Assembly (NCBI RefSeq): GCF_014695915.1
Contig: NZ_JACJPF010000068.1
Location: 62,001 to 126,000 of the forward strand
DNA from: Trichocoleus sp. FACHB-40
GTDB lineage: Bacteria > Cyanobacteriota > Cyanobacteriia > Cyanobacteriales > FACHB-T130
Reading direction: 5' to 3'
Length of the DNA: 64,000 nucleotides
The notes beneath the pieces were generated by a model. That model did no database searches. It saw only the letters and a list, made by a program, of their open reading frames with translations, and had not been told where the DNA came from. Made by a program: the position numbers and the translations under genes. This document shows positions 1 through 7,762 of this stretch, piece after piece. How positions within the stretch are numbered: the stretch's first letter is position 1; every line of letters begins with the position of its first letter.

Positions 1-429
1 GTTGGCAAGGGCGAACAGGGAGTGCTTTTGGTGGAGCCATACAAAGCCGAAATCCTTCCCCATTGGCGGTTTAAAACTCCGGATATCGCGAGGGAGTCTA
101 GCGAAAAAATCTACCAAATGTTTCTTGACTATCTGGAGCAGGATGATTTTATTGGGGCGGATATGGCGCGGAAGTTTTTACAAATGGGTTATACGCGATC
201 GCGCCGCTACGCCAATCATAAAAGTGGCAGAAAATATAAGTCAAATCCTCAAAAAGAAGATTCTAAAGAAGCCCAGGTTACAGCCAGAAAAGATATTTTA
301 CCAAATGAAGTAGACCCGGTGAAAGCTGAATCGGCGGCAATATTCAAAGAAAAATGGATGCTAGCCAAGACAAATGAGAAGTATTTACAGCTTTTAGCAA
401 ACCATAAACAGATGTACGAGCAAGGATGA
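1..429 (+). CDS. DUF4385 family protein, C-terminal part
   Basis: The reading frame is open from the first base of the window, so the 5' end is missing; 142 residues are visible. The conserved core is at the visible start: VEPYKAEILPHWRFKTP, then ARESSEKIY, then DMARKFLQMGYTRSRRYANH followed by SGRKY. I recognise this as the DUF4385 signature, a family found in bacteria and phages with no established function. The core ends near visible residue 80. The remaining 60 residues are charged and end in a helical KTNEKYLQLLANHKQMYEQ segment. A GTG at 22 is an internal codon, not a likely start, because homology-like sequence continues upstream of it. The family call rests on remembered motifs, not on a search. 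Confidence 0.72.
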   Translation, partial: VGKGEQGVLLVEPYKAEILPHWRFKTPDIARESSEKIYQMFLDYLEQDDFIGADMARKFLQMGYTRSRRYANHKSGRKYKSNPQKEDSKEAQVTARKDILPNEVDPVKAESAAIFKEKWMLAKTNEKYLQLLANHKQMYEQG

Positions 430-446
430 AATAAAAACAAACCCCA

Positions 447-510
447 GCGAATAGAATTCGCAACCGCACCAACCAAGTCCGCCTGCGCGGGCTGTAGAGA
501 CTCGTGTCCC
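447..510. repeat. Fragment of dispersed GAATAGAATTCGC / CCGCCTGCGCGG repeat
   Basis: GCGAATAGAATTCGC at 447-461 is followed by a CCGCCTGCGCGGGC palindrome at 480-493. The same two modules recur at 36315-36419 (with a perfect inverted terminal copy), and related sequence occurs near 4389-4418, 4555-4620 and 23224-23290. This is therefore a member of a dispersed, non-coding palindromic family, here apparently lacking its right end. Confidence 0.6.
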
Positions 511-526
511 TACAAATAGATTTAAC

Positions 527-549
527 ACCTGTGTATGCAGGTTTTTTTT
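527..549 (+). terminator. Rho-independent-like terminator
   Basis: A 5-bp stem, ACCTG (527-531) with CAGGT (538-542), is followed directly by a run of eight T (542-549). It lies about 100 bases downstream of the DUF4385 stop and probably ends that transcript. The stem is short, so efficiency is uncertain. Between here and 691 I see no gene. Confidence 0.5.
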
Positions 550-691
550 CTTCCAGGGCAATTCTAGTTTCCCCAAGGTAAAAGTTAATCCTTTATGTCA
601 GTTCAAATATTGACACACAATCAACCGAACTTTTTCGGAACCGTTCTCTACATTGGTGTAGTACACAATTAGTTTAGCAACAACAATCAAA

Positions 692-1579
692 ATGCGTATT
701 CATCGTCAATCAATGCTATTTGTCAGCTTATCTCTGACAACCTTGGGAACAATTACTTCGGCTAATCACGTCATAGCTTTATCCCAATCTTCTGCCTCAA
801 GCCAAACAGTCACAACATCACAGAAAATCCTAGCCCAATCAACGCAACTTCCCTCTAAGTGTGTCTACGACACTAGAAAAACAGTGCAAACTGTGAAAAG
901 TCAAAAGGGGAAGGTGACTCTGGTTGCTAACAATTATGTAATTGTTACCGAAGGCGTTAATGGAACAAGATTTGTTACTTGCAATCTTCCCGATGCTTTC
1001 AAAACGGAGGGGAAAACAATCGTATTCAGCGGTGAAGTAAAAGAAATCTATCCTAATGAACGTTTGGTGGCTACACCGTTTAAAATTACAGCGATCGCAT
1101 CCAGCACCCCAACCCCAACCCCAACCCCAACTCAGTCTATTCAAAGCTTACCCAATGGTGACTACAGATTTTGTAGCAAGTCGCCTTCAGCGGACACAGG
1201 TAACGGAGATACAGGCTATTGTTATGTATTCAATAAAAGAGGAAATCGCCTAGTCGGAGACTTTTACGATTCCAGGTCTTTGGGCGAAGTAAGCGCCTGT
1301 GTTAGTGGTACGCTCAACAATAAAACTGTTCGCGGCGAAGCTATAGAATTGGTAGGAGATATTGGGAACCGCAATATCCCGCCAAATTCACGAGGAAATA
1401 GGCTGGTTAATTGGGATAGCCAAGGTTATTTGAAAGTTGCGAGAGCCACTCAAATTGCCAGGAATGCTACCACCGGGAGTAGAAAAATTCGCTATCGCGA
1501 TGCTGTACTCAAATTAGATGGTTTTTATCGCTATAGCCAATCAGCAAAAGGCGCACCCACCAACTGTCTTAACCGCTAA
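692..1579 (+). CDS. Secreted hypothetical protein with Pro-Thr linker
   Basis: A 295-residue protein of unknown function. The N-terminus (MRIHRQSMLFVSLSLTTLG) is a typical Sec signal: basic start, hydrophobic core, then a small-residue region near residues 25-30. An N-terminal domain (about 45-135) contains the CVYDTRKTV and VTCNLPDAF segments, each with one cysteine, and has the look of a small beta-rich domain. A tandem PT linker near 137-147 leads to a second domain with cysteines in FCSKSP, GYCYVF, SACVSG and TNCLNR, which could form disulfides in the periplasm. I do not recognise either domain. The gene stands alone, with a strong hairpin downstream. Confidence 0.75.
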   Translation: MRIHRQSMLFVSLSLTTLGTITSANHVIALSQSSASSQTVTTSQKILAQSTQLPSKCVYDTRKTVQTVKSQKGKVTLVANNYVIVTEGVNGTRFVTCNLPDAFKTEGKTIVFSGEVKEIYPNERLVATPFKITAIASSTPTPTPTPTQSIQSLPNGDYRFCSKSPSADTGNGDTGYCYVFNKRGNRLVGDFYDSRSLGEVSACVSGTLNNKTVRGEAIELVGDIGNRNIPPNSRGNRLVNWDSQGYLKVARATQIARNATTGSRKIRYRDAVLKLDGFYRYSQSAKGAPTNCLNR

Positions 1580-1625
1580 TCAAGGTTACTTGTAAAAGTA
1601 AGCGATTGAGAATGCGATCGCTGTA

Positions 1626-1687
1626 GGTTGAAACTTACAACAAAACCCTACCATTGCTTAAAATGGTAGGATTTTGTTGCTTCAACC
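1626..1687. terminator. Long two-part hairpin downstream of the secreted protein gene
   Basis: The inner arms are 1638-1655 and 1662-1679 (18 bp, one mismatch). An outer arm GGTTGAA (1626-1632) pairs with TTCAACC (1681-1687). The whole 62-base unit folds as one interrupted stem. It may act as a terminator for the plus-strand gene or be a dispersed repeat copy; there is no classic T-run on the plus strand. Confidence 0.55.
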
Positions 1688-1711
1688 CCACCTAAACTTT
1701 TATTTTTTGAC

Positions 1712-1755
1712 AAATAAAAAGGAGGTACCGCAGCACAGGTACCTCCTTTTTATTT
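1712..1755. terminator. Bidirectional terminator, perfect 18-bp stem
   Basis: Arms 1712-1729 and 1738-1755 are perfect reverse complements around the 8-base loop GCAGCACA. The stem bottom is A/T rich (AAATAAAAA / TTTTTATTT), so each strand has a T-rich tract following a GC-containing stem (GGAGGTACC). It sits between the convergent secreted-protein gene and the first fasciclin gene and can terminate both. Confidence 0.8.
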
Positions 1756-1780
1756 ACTTAATCTGGTCAGGAGCGATCGC

Positions 1781-2197
1781 TTATCCTTGAGGTGGTAGCA
1801 AAACCATATCAACGACATGGATAACGCCATTGTCAGCTTCGATATCCGGTGTCACAACCATCGCCGCATTCACCTTGACTCCGCTAGAAGCATCAATGGT
1901 GAGGTCTGAACCTTGAACGGTTGTAGCTTTATCCAGATTGACCACATCAGAAGACATCACTTTGCCAGGGACAACGTGATAGGTCAGAATTTTGGTCAGT
2001 TCCGGAATATTCGCCAGCAGAGAATCTACTGTTCCGGCGGGAAGCTTGGCGAATGCCTCATCGGTTGGTGCGAAGACTGTGAACGGCCCAGGCCCTTTGA
2101 GGGTGTCTACTAAGCCCGCAGCCTGGACAGCAGCGACTAGGGTCTTGAAACTTCCAGCGCTAACGGCGGTATCTACGATGTCAGCCATTTGTTGCAC
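1781..2197 (-). CDS. Single-domain fasciclin (FAS1) protein, copy 1
   Basis: A 138-residue protein made of one FAS1 (beta-Ig-h3) fold. The two family boxes are visible: H1 ([17 protein letters not shown], about residues 40-56) and H2 ([11 protein letters not shown], about 72-82). The closing strand [14 protein letters not shown] is at the end. Either the first Met or Met4 (MADIVDTA, base 2188) could be the start; the copy-2 protein begins MADLLETA, which favours Met4. No signal peptide or anchor is visible, which is notable because many FAS1 proteins are secreted adhesion proteins. Downstream of, and clearly paralogous to, the copy at 2364. Function in cyanobacteria is not established. Confidence 0.9.
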   Translation of the reverse strand: MQQMADIVDTAVSAGSFKTLVAAVQAAGLVDTLKGPGPFTVFAPTDEAFAKLPAGTVDSLLANIPELTKILTYHVVPGKVMSSDVVNLDKATTVQGSDLTIDASSGVKVNAAMVVTPDIEADNGVIHVVDMVLLPPQG

Positions 2198-2363
2198 CTA
2201 ATCTCTAAAAACGTTTCTTTAACAAATGTAAAGGACTTTTAAGTTTTATGATGTCGTCCAAATTACATTGAACAAAAACTCGTTCCCCCTCGACAGGGCA
2301 AGGTTTTGAGTCAAATAAGTATGTCCTTAGAGAGAAGACAATAGCTGACAATTGTTGTTTTTG

Positions 2364-2774
2364 TTACACTAGCGCTGGCATAAGTATGCTATCAATGACG
2401 TGGATAACGCCGTTGTCGGCGAGGATATCTGCTTGGAGAACCTTAGCATCATTGACTTTGAAGCCACCGTCGATTTTATCAATTCCGACAATGCCGCCCT
2501 CAACTGTTTCAGCGGAATCTAGTTCAACCAAGTTGTCGGTTCTGACATCGCCAAACAGGACGTGATAAGTCAGAATTTTCTTGAGTTTGGGGATGTCTTC
2601 CATCCAAGAAGTGATGGTGTCAGAGGGAATCTTGGCAAAAGCTTCATCGGTGGGTGCGAAGATGGTGAAGGGGCCAGGACTTTTGAGAATATCTAATAAA
2701 CCAGCAGCTTCAACAGCACTCAGCAGGGTTGTGAAAGATTCGGCGTTGGCGGCAGTTTCTAGAAGGTCAGCCAT
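2364..2774 (-). CDS. Single-domain fasciclin (FAS1) protein, copy 2
   Basis: A 136-residue FAS1-domain protein with the H1 box ([17 protein letters not shown]) and the H2 region (ILTYHVLFGDV), ending in DNGVIHVIDSILMP. It aligns over its whole length with the next gene downstream on the same strand (1781-2197), 166 bases away, so the pair arose by tandem duplication. Like its partner it has no visible signal peptide. The middle of the domain (SWMEDIPKLKK and EGGIVGIDKIDGG) has diverged most. Possible surface or stress role by family analogy only. Confidence 0.9.
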   Translation of the reverse strand: MADLLETAANAESFTTLLSAVEAAGLLDILKSPGPFTIFAPTDEAFAKIPSDTITSWMEDIPKLKKILTYHVLFGDVRTDNLVELDSAETVEGGIVGIDKIDGGFKVNDAKVLQADILADNGVIHVIDSILMPALV

Positions 2775-2859
2775 GTGTTTTGATGATTTCTAAGTATGTG
2801 TCCTGTTTAGGGATACAGGTTAGAACAGCAAGAGCGCATCTTTCTGGAGTTGCAAGTGA

Positions 2860-2960
2860 GAGTGAACTAGCGCACACCTATCGGAGTACCGATTAGGCGT
2901 GGGCTTCTGTACTCACGGGGGAGTGCCAAAGATTAGACTTTCGTCCCAGCTTTGGTCTTA
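2860..2960 (-). ncRNA. Probable TnpB guide RNA (omega/reRNA) scaffold
   Basis: In characterised TnpB elements the guide-RNA scaffold overlaps the 3' end of tnpB and stops at the element end, with the guide taken from flanking DNA. The matching region here includes the last codons of tnpB (minus strand) and the ATCGG-TACT-CCGAT hairpin at 2880-2893. Limits are inferred; the guide would be read from bases just below about 2870. No direct evidence of transcription is available from sequence. Confidence 0.45.
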
Positions 2961-4314
2961 CCTCCCCTCCTACAGCAGAGACGGCTGAACCATCCGCCTT
3001 GAGCATTCTGATTCCCTCTGCTCTAATATTTATCGCTGCGTTTCCATCTCGGTCATGATGAGTGGCACAGTGAGGACAAGTCCACACCCTCACATCTAGC
3101 GGCATCTCACATCTCTGGTAGAAACAATTAGAGCAAAGCTTGGAACTGGGGAACCATCTATCAATTTCAACCAACTTTGCACCTGAGCGTTCTAGCTTGT
3201 AGGCTAAAAAGTTAGTGAATATTCCCCATCCCACGTCAGATATTGCTTTGGCCAAATTGTGATTGCGAACCATGCCCTTGACATGAAGGTTTTCTACTAT
3301 GACAGCTTGGCTATCGCTGACCAACTTGTAACTAAGTTTATGTAGAAAATCTTGCCGCGAATTGCTAACTCGTTCGTACACTTTGGCAACAACTTTCTTG
3401 TATTTATTTCTGGAGTTACTTCCTTTTTGTTTACGGGCTAATTTTTGTTGCTTGCGCTTTAGATTATTTTCGTGTTTGGCAAGATGCTTTGGATTGTCGT
3501 ATTTAGACACTTTTTCGCCGTCAGTAACGACTGCAAAATGTTTTATTCCTAAATCAATCCCGTAGATTTTTCCCAGATAATTAGACAGGTTTTCACCTTC
3601 CACCGTCGGGCGTTGTCCGCCAGTGCTAACAGTCAAAATAGAAGCAAAGTATTTCCCAGACGGAGTTTTACTAACAGTAACCGTCTTGATTTCTCCCTCA
3701 ATAGGTCTATGTATTTTGGCTTTGACTATCCCGATGTTACCGGGTATTTTCACATTGCCATCTACAATCTTGACGTTTTGAGGATATTGAATTGACTGTT
3801 TACCGTGCTTAGATTTGAACTTAGGAAACCCAGCACGTTTGTCAAAAAAGTTTTTGTATGCCGTCGTCAAGTTGAGGGTTGTCGCTTGTAAAACTTGACT
3901 ATAACATCCTCCTAACCATTTAGTTTCTTCGGCTTTTTTGAGAGTGGGTAGAAGTGCATTGAGTGCTGAACGCCCAAGTCCTTTACCCGTTTGCCCATAA
4001 GTCTCAATCGACTTATTCAAAGCATAATTCCACCACCAACGGGCAGAACCGAATGTTTGAGCTAATTGTATTTGTTGCTCTTTGGATGGGTATAAACGAA
4101 CTTGCACTGCTTTGTGTAGCACTCAATATCACCTCCTTGGTTCGCTGATTCTACCACAATATATAATTTGCGATAAAGTCTCCGACCGAAATATTTGGGG
4201 ATTCCTCATCGACCTGTTTGGTGGTTCGGCTATGCCTCACATCGGTCAGAGGTCAATTCCTCATCCCCCGCCTTATATCCCGCCACTGATTCGGAGTACC
4301 GAATACAGTGGGGG
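2870..4314 (-). mobile_element. IS200/IS605-type solitary tnpB element (IS1341-like)
   Basis: One tnpB gene and no tnpA. Each end carries a short hairpin built on the same core, CGGAGTACCG, in the same orientation: 2880-2893 on the tnpB 3' side and 4289-4304 on the 5' side. The 5'-side hairpin is extended by an outer stem, CCGCCACTG against CAGTGGGGG, spanning about 4279-4314. Subterminal hairpins in direct orientation, without terminal inverted repeats, are the hallmark of IS200/IS605 ends. Exact ends cannot be fixed without an empty site; the limits given are estimates. Confidence 0.72.
2893..4122 (-). CDS. tnpB: RNA-guided nuclease TnpB, complete
   Basis: A 409-residue TnpB/OrfB protein, normal length for the family. 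The N-terminal RuvC-associated helical part begins VQVRLYPSKEQ. RuvC-I is IYGIDLGIK (Asp190), RuvC-II is VIVENLHVKGM (Glu277), and RuvC-III is the DRDGNAAINI box (357-366). A zinc ribbon uses Cys330, Cys333, Cys349 and Cys352. All catalytic and metal residues are present, so the nuclease looks active. Known TnpB proteins use a guide RNA from the element's right end to cut DNA beside a short target-adjacent motif at the left end. There is no TnpA transposase next to it, so movement would need one in trans. Start at ATG 4122, preceded by an AGGAGGT ribosome site. Confidence 0.95.
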   Translation of the reverse strand: MLHKAVQVRLYPSKEQQIQLAQTFGSARWWWNYALNKSIETYGQTGKGLGRSALNALLPTLKKAEETKWLGGCYSQVLQATTLNLTTAYKNFFDKRAGFPKFKSKHGKQSIQYPQNVKIVDGNVKIPGNIGIVKAKIHRPIEGEIKTVTVSKTPSGKYFASILTVSTGGQRPTVEGENLSNYLGKIYGIDLGIKHFAVVTDGEKVSKYDNPKHLAKHENNLKRKQQKLARKQKGSNSRNKYKKVVAKVYERVSNSRQDFLHKLSYKLVSDSQAVIVENLHVKGMVRNHNLAKAISDVGWGIFTNFLAYKLERSGAKLVEIDRWFPSSKLCSNCFYQRCEMPLDVRVWTCPHCATHHDRDGNAAINIRAEGIRMLKADGSAVSAVGGEVRPKLGRKSNLWHSPVSTEAHA

Positions 4315-4388
4315 ACTTACGGCGATTAAGTTAAATTGGTAGCGATCGCAACCACCATAGCCCGTACCCTAGAAGGGTGGAACCGCGC

Positions 4389-4418
4389 AAACAAAGCCCG
4401 CCTGCGCGGGCTTTGTTT
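4389..4418. terminator. Palindrome AAACAAAGCCCGC / GCGGGCTTTGTTT
   Basis: Perfect 13-bp arms (4389-4401 and 4406-4418) around a CTGC loop, with T-rich flanks on both strands. The sequence could terminate transcription, but the same CCGCCTGCGCGG core recurs at several intergenic sites, so it is more likely a copy of the dispersed palindrome family. Confidence 0.6.
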
Positions 4419-4491
4419 GTTTAGCCGTGACTTTATAGCGTTTCTCAGTTGGGTGGAATATATCGCGGTTGTTTTGTTTTCGCCACCTTGG

Positions 4492-4693
4492 TAGGGACAT
4501 GGCAATGCCCATTGGTGTCAAATTAAGCCCTGGCGACTGGAAGTCGCGGCTACAAAAACGAAGTCCGCCTGCCTTGGCTGACGAAATATCAAGGTTCTTT
4601 TAACCCGCGCAGGCGGGTTTTGTTTGTGTAGCTGCGGTTTCAACCGCCAAGCTAACGTTAAGTTGACGCTGTAGGGGCATTGCCATGTCCCTA
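4492..4693. repeat. MITE-like nested palindrome with 19-bp perfect terminal inverted repeats
   Basis: The terminal arms TAGGGACATGGCAATGCCC (4492-4510) and its exact reverse complement (4675-4693) bound a 202-base unit. Inside are further inverted modules: GGCGACTGGAAGTCGC, a GGCTACAAAAACGAAGTCCGCC stretch, and the opposing AACCCGCGCAGGCGGG with TTTGTGTAGCTGCGG. It has no gene; an apparent minus-strand reading frame here is repeat sequence. The rest of 4123-4743 holds only the IS end and the palindrome at 4389. Confidence 0.75.
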
Positions 4694-4743
4694 TAGATGT
4701 ATCGCACCCGATGGAGAATTGCTTTAGTAGTCGGCGCAATAAC

Positions 4744-5748
4744 TCAACTACTCGAACGAATACCGCGCTGCTGGAGTTGCTGAATAAAGAAGTCTTCCAG
4801 GGAGGGACGAGAGAGGTTCATGGCAATTAGCTGGGCGTTCATGATGCGGAGGCTAGCGAGAAACTCTTGGGGTTCGCCTTTTAAATGACCGTACCAACCG
4901 TCATGGTCAAATTCTAGATCGGGTACCCAGCGTTTGAGTATATCCAGGTTGCCGCCTTTGCCTTTGACGTGGTAGGCTTCGGCTGTGCCGAGGAGGTCGT
5001 TGAGGGAACCGCCGCAAATTAATTCACCTTGGGCAAGGATGGCGACGCGATCGCATATTTGCTCGACTTCCGCCAAAATGTGACTATTGAAGAAAATTGT
5101 CTTGCCTTGCTCTTTGAGAGATAAAATAATCTCTCGCATCTGGTAACGCCCCATCGGGTCGAGTCCAGACATCGGCTCATCTAAAAATACCAGTTCTGGG
5201 TCGTTGATTAATGCCTGAGCCATGCCAACTCGTTGTAGCATCCCTTTAGAATACTGACGCATCTGCTTCTTCCGGGCGGAGGCTTGGGCTAAACCAACTA
5301 AGTCTAGCAGTTGGGGGATGCGCTGACGTTGCACTGAGGCGGGGATTTGAAATAACCCGGCGGCAAACTGCAAAAACTCCCAACCTGTGAGAAAATCGTA
5401 AAAATAGGCGTTTTCCGGGAGATACCCGATGCGTTGCTTAACGATGCGATCGCCTACAGGTTTTCCCAGCAAGAATCCCCGCCCAGAAGTCGGGCGCACA
5501 ATCCCCAGCAGCGTCTTCAACAGGGTAGTTTTTCCGGCACCATTTGGCCCAAGCAAGCCAAAAGTTTCTCCCTGATACACTGTCAGAGTGCAGCTTTTTA
5601 AGGATTCGATTTTTTGATTCATCCAGAAGCCAGTACGATAGACTTTTCGCAGTTGAGAAGTTTGCACCACTGGTTCGCGGTTGACAGTAACGAGTTCCCC
5701 TGGTTTATCGACAACAGTATCCATATCTATATCAACGACATATCGCAT
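4744..5748 (-). CDS. ABC transporter ATP-binding protein (ABC-2 / CcmA type)
   Basis: A 334-residue ABC ATPase. Walker A GPNGAGKTT lies at residues 67-75; the signature YSKGMLQRVGMAQAL and Walker B LVFLDEPMSGLD follow in order; the H-loop region is IFFNSHILAEVEQ. The C-terminal 80 residues resemble the extra domain of CcmA/NatA-type ATPases that pair with ABC-2 permeases for export or gliding-related roles. The N-terminal 25 residues before the domain are unusual and a later start, such as Met9, is possible. No permease gene is adjacent, so the partner must be elsewhere. The divergent gene at 5857 is not obviously related. Confidence 0.9.
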   Translation of the reverse strand: MRYVVDIDMDTVVDKPGELVTVNREPVVQTSQLRKVYRTGFWMNQKIESLKSCTLTVYQGETFGLLGPNGAGKTTLLKTLLGIVRPTSGRGFLLGKPVGDRIVKQRIGYLPENAYFYDFLTGWEFLQFAAGLFQIPASVQRQRIPQLLDLVGLAQASARKKQMRQYSKGMLQRVGMAQALINDPELVFLDEPMSGLDPMGRYQMREIILSLKEQGKTIFFNSHILAEVEQICDRVAILAQGELICGGSLNDLLGTAEAYHVKGKGGNLDILKRWVPDLEFDHDGWYGHLKGEPQEFLASLRIMNAQLIAMNLSRPSLEDFFIQQLQQRGIRSSS

Positions 5749-5856
5749 TCTCTACAATATTATTGATTCCCTATTTTGCGGACTTTCCTATCAGTCTGGA
5801 ATGATCGGTGATATCAGTCCTCGACCTGTTATATTTCTTAGGGATAAACTGGGCGG

Positions 5857-6495
5857 ATGCTTATCTTAACTGAAGCCGAGTTTCGAGAATCGGCAGAATC
5901 CTCGCTGCGTCTGGTTTTTCTGAACGACGACCCGTTTAACCAGCGTTTTGCACCGAATGTCCCGGCGCGAAGGATAATCTACGAGTATTTCTACCACATA
6001 GAACCGCCGCTCATAGATGCTGTAGTTGCGGCGGCTTCCAGTGTGGGAGACACTGCTTGTTACCTCTCAAATCTATGGCGTAATAAAAAACAAACCGAAC
6101 GCCCCAATCACTGGTATATCCCTTTTTCTGAGATTTCAGCTTACATAGCAGCCGATGACAAAGTGTTTAACAATGCTTTGACTTCGGAGAATGTTCTCTA
6201 CTCGCCTCAAGGAAAATGGGGAGTTATGATGTCTCACGAGCATCACGGTTTACTGGCTGGGACGCACGAGTTTATGGAAGAAATTGGTCAGATGATACCA
6301 GACCTCGATCGCCAGGTGTATGGGTTCCTAGATTATTGGAAATTCTGGTATAGCCAAGGTACCAGTGCTGATGTAACTTGGCTACGGGGATTATTAACGC
6401 AGATTTACGGGCGAGAAACAGCAAAAACCATGTTGCGAGAAGCAGGCTTAAAGTCTATCTGGCGAAAATACAGTTCTGAACTTCCATTAACTTAG
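5857..6495 (+). CDS. Conserved-looking hypothetical protein, 212 aa
   Basis: I do not recognise this protein. It starts MLILTEAEFRESAESSL, has no membrane segment or signal peptide, and contains a His-rich stretch (VMMSHEHHGLLAGTHEFM, near residues 127-144) that could bind metal, plus an aromatic-rich segment (FLDYWKFWYSQG). Codon use and HIP1 content match the neighbours, so it appears native. It is read divergently from the ABC ATPase and precedes a small membrane gene by 35 bases, so the two may share a transcript. Confidence 0.7.
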   Translation: MLILTEAEFRESAESSLRLVFLNDDPFNQRFAPNVPARRIIYEYFYHIEPPLIDAVVAAASSVGDTACYLSNLWRNKKQTERPNHWYIPFSEISAYIAADDKVFNNALTSENVLYSPQGKWGVMMSHEHHGLLAGTHEFMEEIGQMIPDLDRQVYGFLDYWKFWYSQGTSADVTWLRGLLTQIYGRETAKTMLREAGLKSIWRKYSSELPLT

Positions 6496-6530
6496 ACTGG
6501 ATTTAGGAGTATTTAACAAAAGAGAAACTA

Positions 6531-6749
6531 ATGGATCGTTCAAAAATAGTTGCAATTGTCGCTGGGGCGATTTCTATAACTCTAGCTCTTGCCTACCTGC
6601 TGCTGGTACAGTTGCTAGACTTCCGGCGGGAGATGATACCCGCACCTGTAAGTATAGTGCCGCAAGCAGTGCAAGTTGCCCAAATACCAGTCGATTTGGG
6701 TGTAGAAATCTCGTCTACACCGTCTCTACAACCGGAAGGTAATGTCTAA
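6531..6749 (+). CDS. Small single-span membrane protein
   Basis: A 72-residue protein with one transmembrane helix (about residues 8-27, IVAIVAGAISITLALAYLLL), a short basic N-terminus, and a C-terminal tail rich in Val, Pro and Gln. Its last bases overlap the start of the downstream reductase gene by 8 bases (ATG at 6742), which suggests translational coupling. No family is recognised. That it is a real gene is supported by the overlap, the clean membrane segment and the tight spacing to the gene upstream. Confidence 0.6.
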   Translation: MDRSKIVAIVAGAISITLALAYLLLVQLLDFRREMIPAPVSIVPQAVQVAQIPVDLGVEISSTPSLQPEGNV

Positions 6750-7680
6750 TCGCAGTTACGGCATCCTGGGAACGGGTGCCTTGGGCGGGTATTACGGTGC
6801 TAAACTGCAACGTGCGGGGCTGCATGTGCATTTTTTGTTGCACAGCGACTATGAACACGTTTGTCAGCATGGTTTAGTTGTGGAGTCTCCAGACGGAGAT
6901 TTCACCCTGCCTCATGTAAATGCTTACCAAGATGCTGCTAAGATGCCACCTTGTGATGTGGTAGCGATCGCTCTCAAAACTACGCAAAATCATCTTTTAC
7001 CTCAGATGCTACATGTTGTCAAAGATGATGGCGTTGTCTTGGTTTTGCAAAATGGTCTGGGTGTTGAGGCGGAAGTTGCCGAAATTGTGGGTTCGCAACG
7101 TGTCATCGGCGGGTTGTGCTTTCTCTGCTCTAATAAGGTAGGCGCAGGACATATCCACCACCTTGACTATGGCGAGATTAAGCTTGGCGAATATACGCCC
7201 GATTATAGTCCCGGCGGGATAACTGGGCGAATGCGTCAGATTGCCAATGACTTTGAAAATGCTGCTATCCCTATCCAACTGGCTGAAGATTTGCTGCTGG
7301 CGCGTTGGCAGAAACTGGTCTGGAATATTCCTTACAACGGTCTTTCTGTGGTTCTCGATGCTACCACAGATGAGTTGATGGCGGATAGTCACACCTGTGC
7401 TTTAGTTAAGCAATTGATGGATGAAGTCGTGACGGGTGCTAAAGCGTGTGATCGCATTATCCCAGATAGCTTTGTGCAAAAGATGCTTGATTACACGCTG
7501 AAGATGAAGCCGTACCGCACCAGCATGAAAATAGACTACGACGAAAAGCGACAGATGGAAGTAGAAACCATGTTTGGCAACCCCCTGAGAATTGCTAAAG
7601 CTGCGGGTGTTGATTTGCCGCAAATCGCTATGCTTTACCAGCAGCTAAAGTTTTTGGATGCTAAAAATTGCCACGATTAG
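6742..7680 (+). CDS. Putative 2-dehydropantoate 2-reductase
   Basis: A 312-residue member of the PanE/ApbA family, NADPH-dependent ketopantoate reductase of pantothenate synthesis. The N-terminal Rossmann fold has the GTGALGG dinucleotide motif (about residues 10-16), and VVLVLQNGLGVEAEV provides the conserved NG pair. The C-terminal helical domain contains LVWNIPYNGLSVVLDATTDEL, where the Lys/Asn substrate residues normally lie, and EVETMFGNPLRIAKAAGVDLPQI, the typical family ending. Family members include paralogues that are not the true pantothenate enzyme, so the exact substrate is open. Overlaps the small membrane gene by 8 bases. Confidence 0.88.
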   Translation: MSNRSYGILGTGALGGYYGAKLQRAGLHVHFLLHSDYEHVCQHGLVVESPDGDFTLPHVNAYQDAAKMPPCDVVAIALKTTQNHLLPQMLHVVKDDGVVLVLQNGLGVEAEVAEIVGSQRVIGGLCFLCSNKVGAGHIHHLDYGEIKLGEYTPDYSPGGITGRMRQIANDFENAAIPIQLAEDLLLARWQKLVWNIPYNGLSVVLDATTDELMADSHTCALVKQLMDEVVTGAKACDRIIPDSFVQKMLDYTLKMKPYRTSMKIDYDEKRQMEVETMFGNPLRIAKAAGVDLPQIAMLYQQLKFLDAKNCHD

Positions 7681-7762
7681 AGATTTTCTTGAGCAGACAG
7701 ATTTCCATTATTTAATCGTACATTATTTTCCGAATAAGACAAGTATTAAATAATACTTAATT

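Noticed and set aside
4518-4739. 73-codon frame on the minus strand
   Set aside because: It lies inside the 202-bp palindromic element and reads repeat sequence; no ribosome site or family signature.
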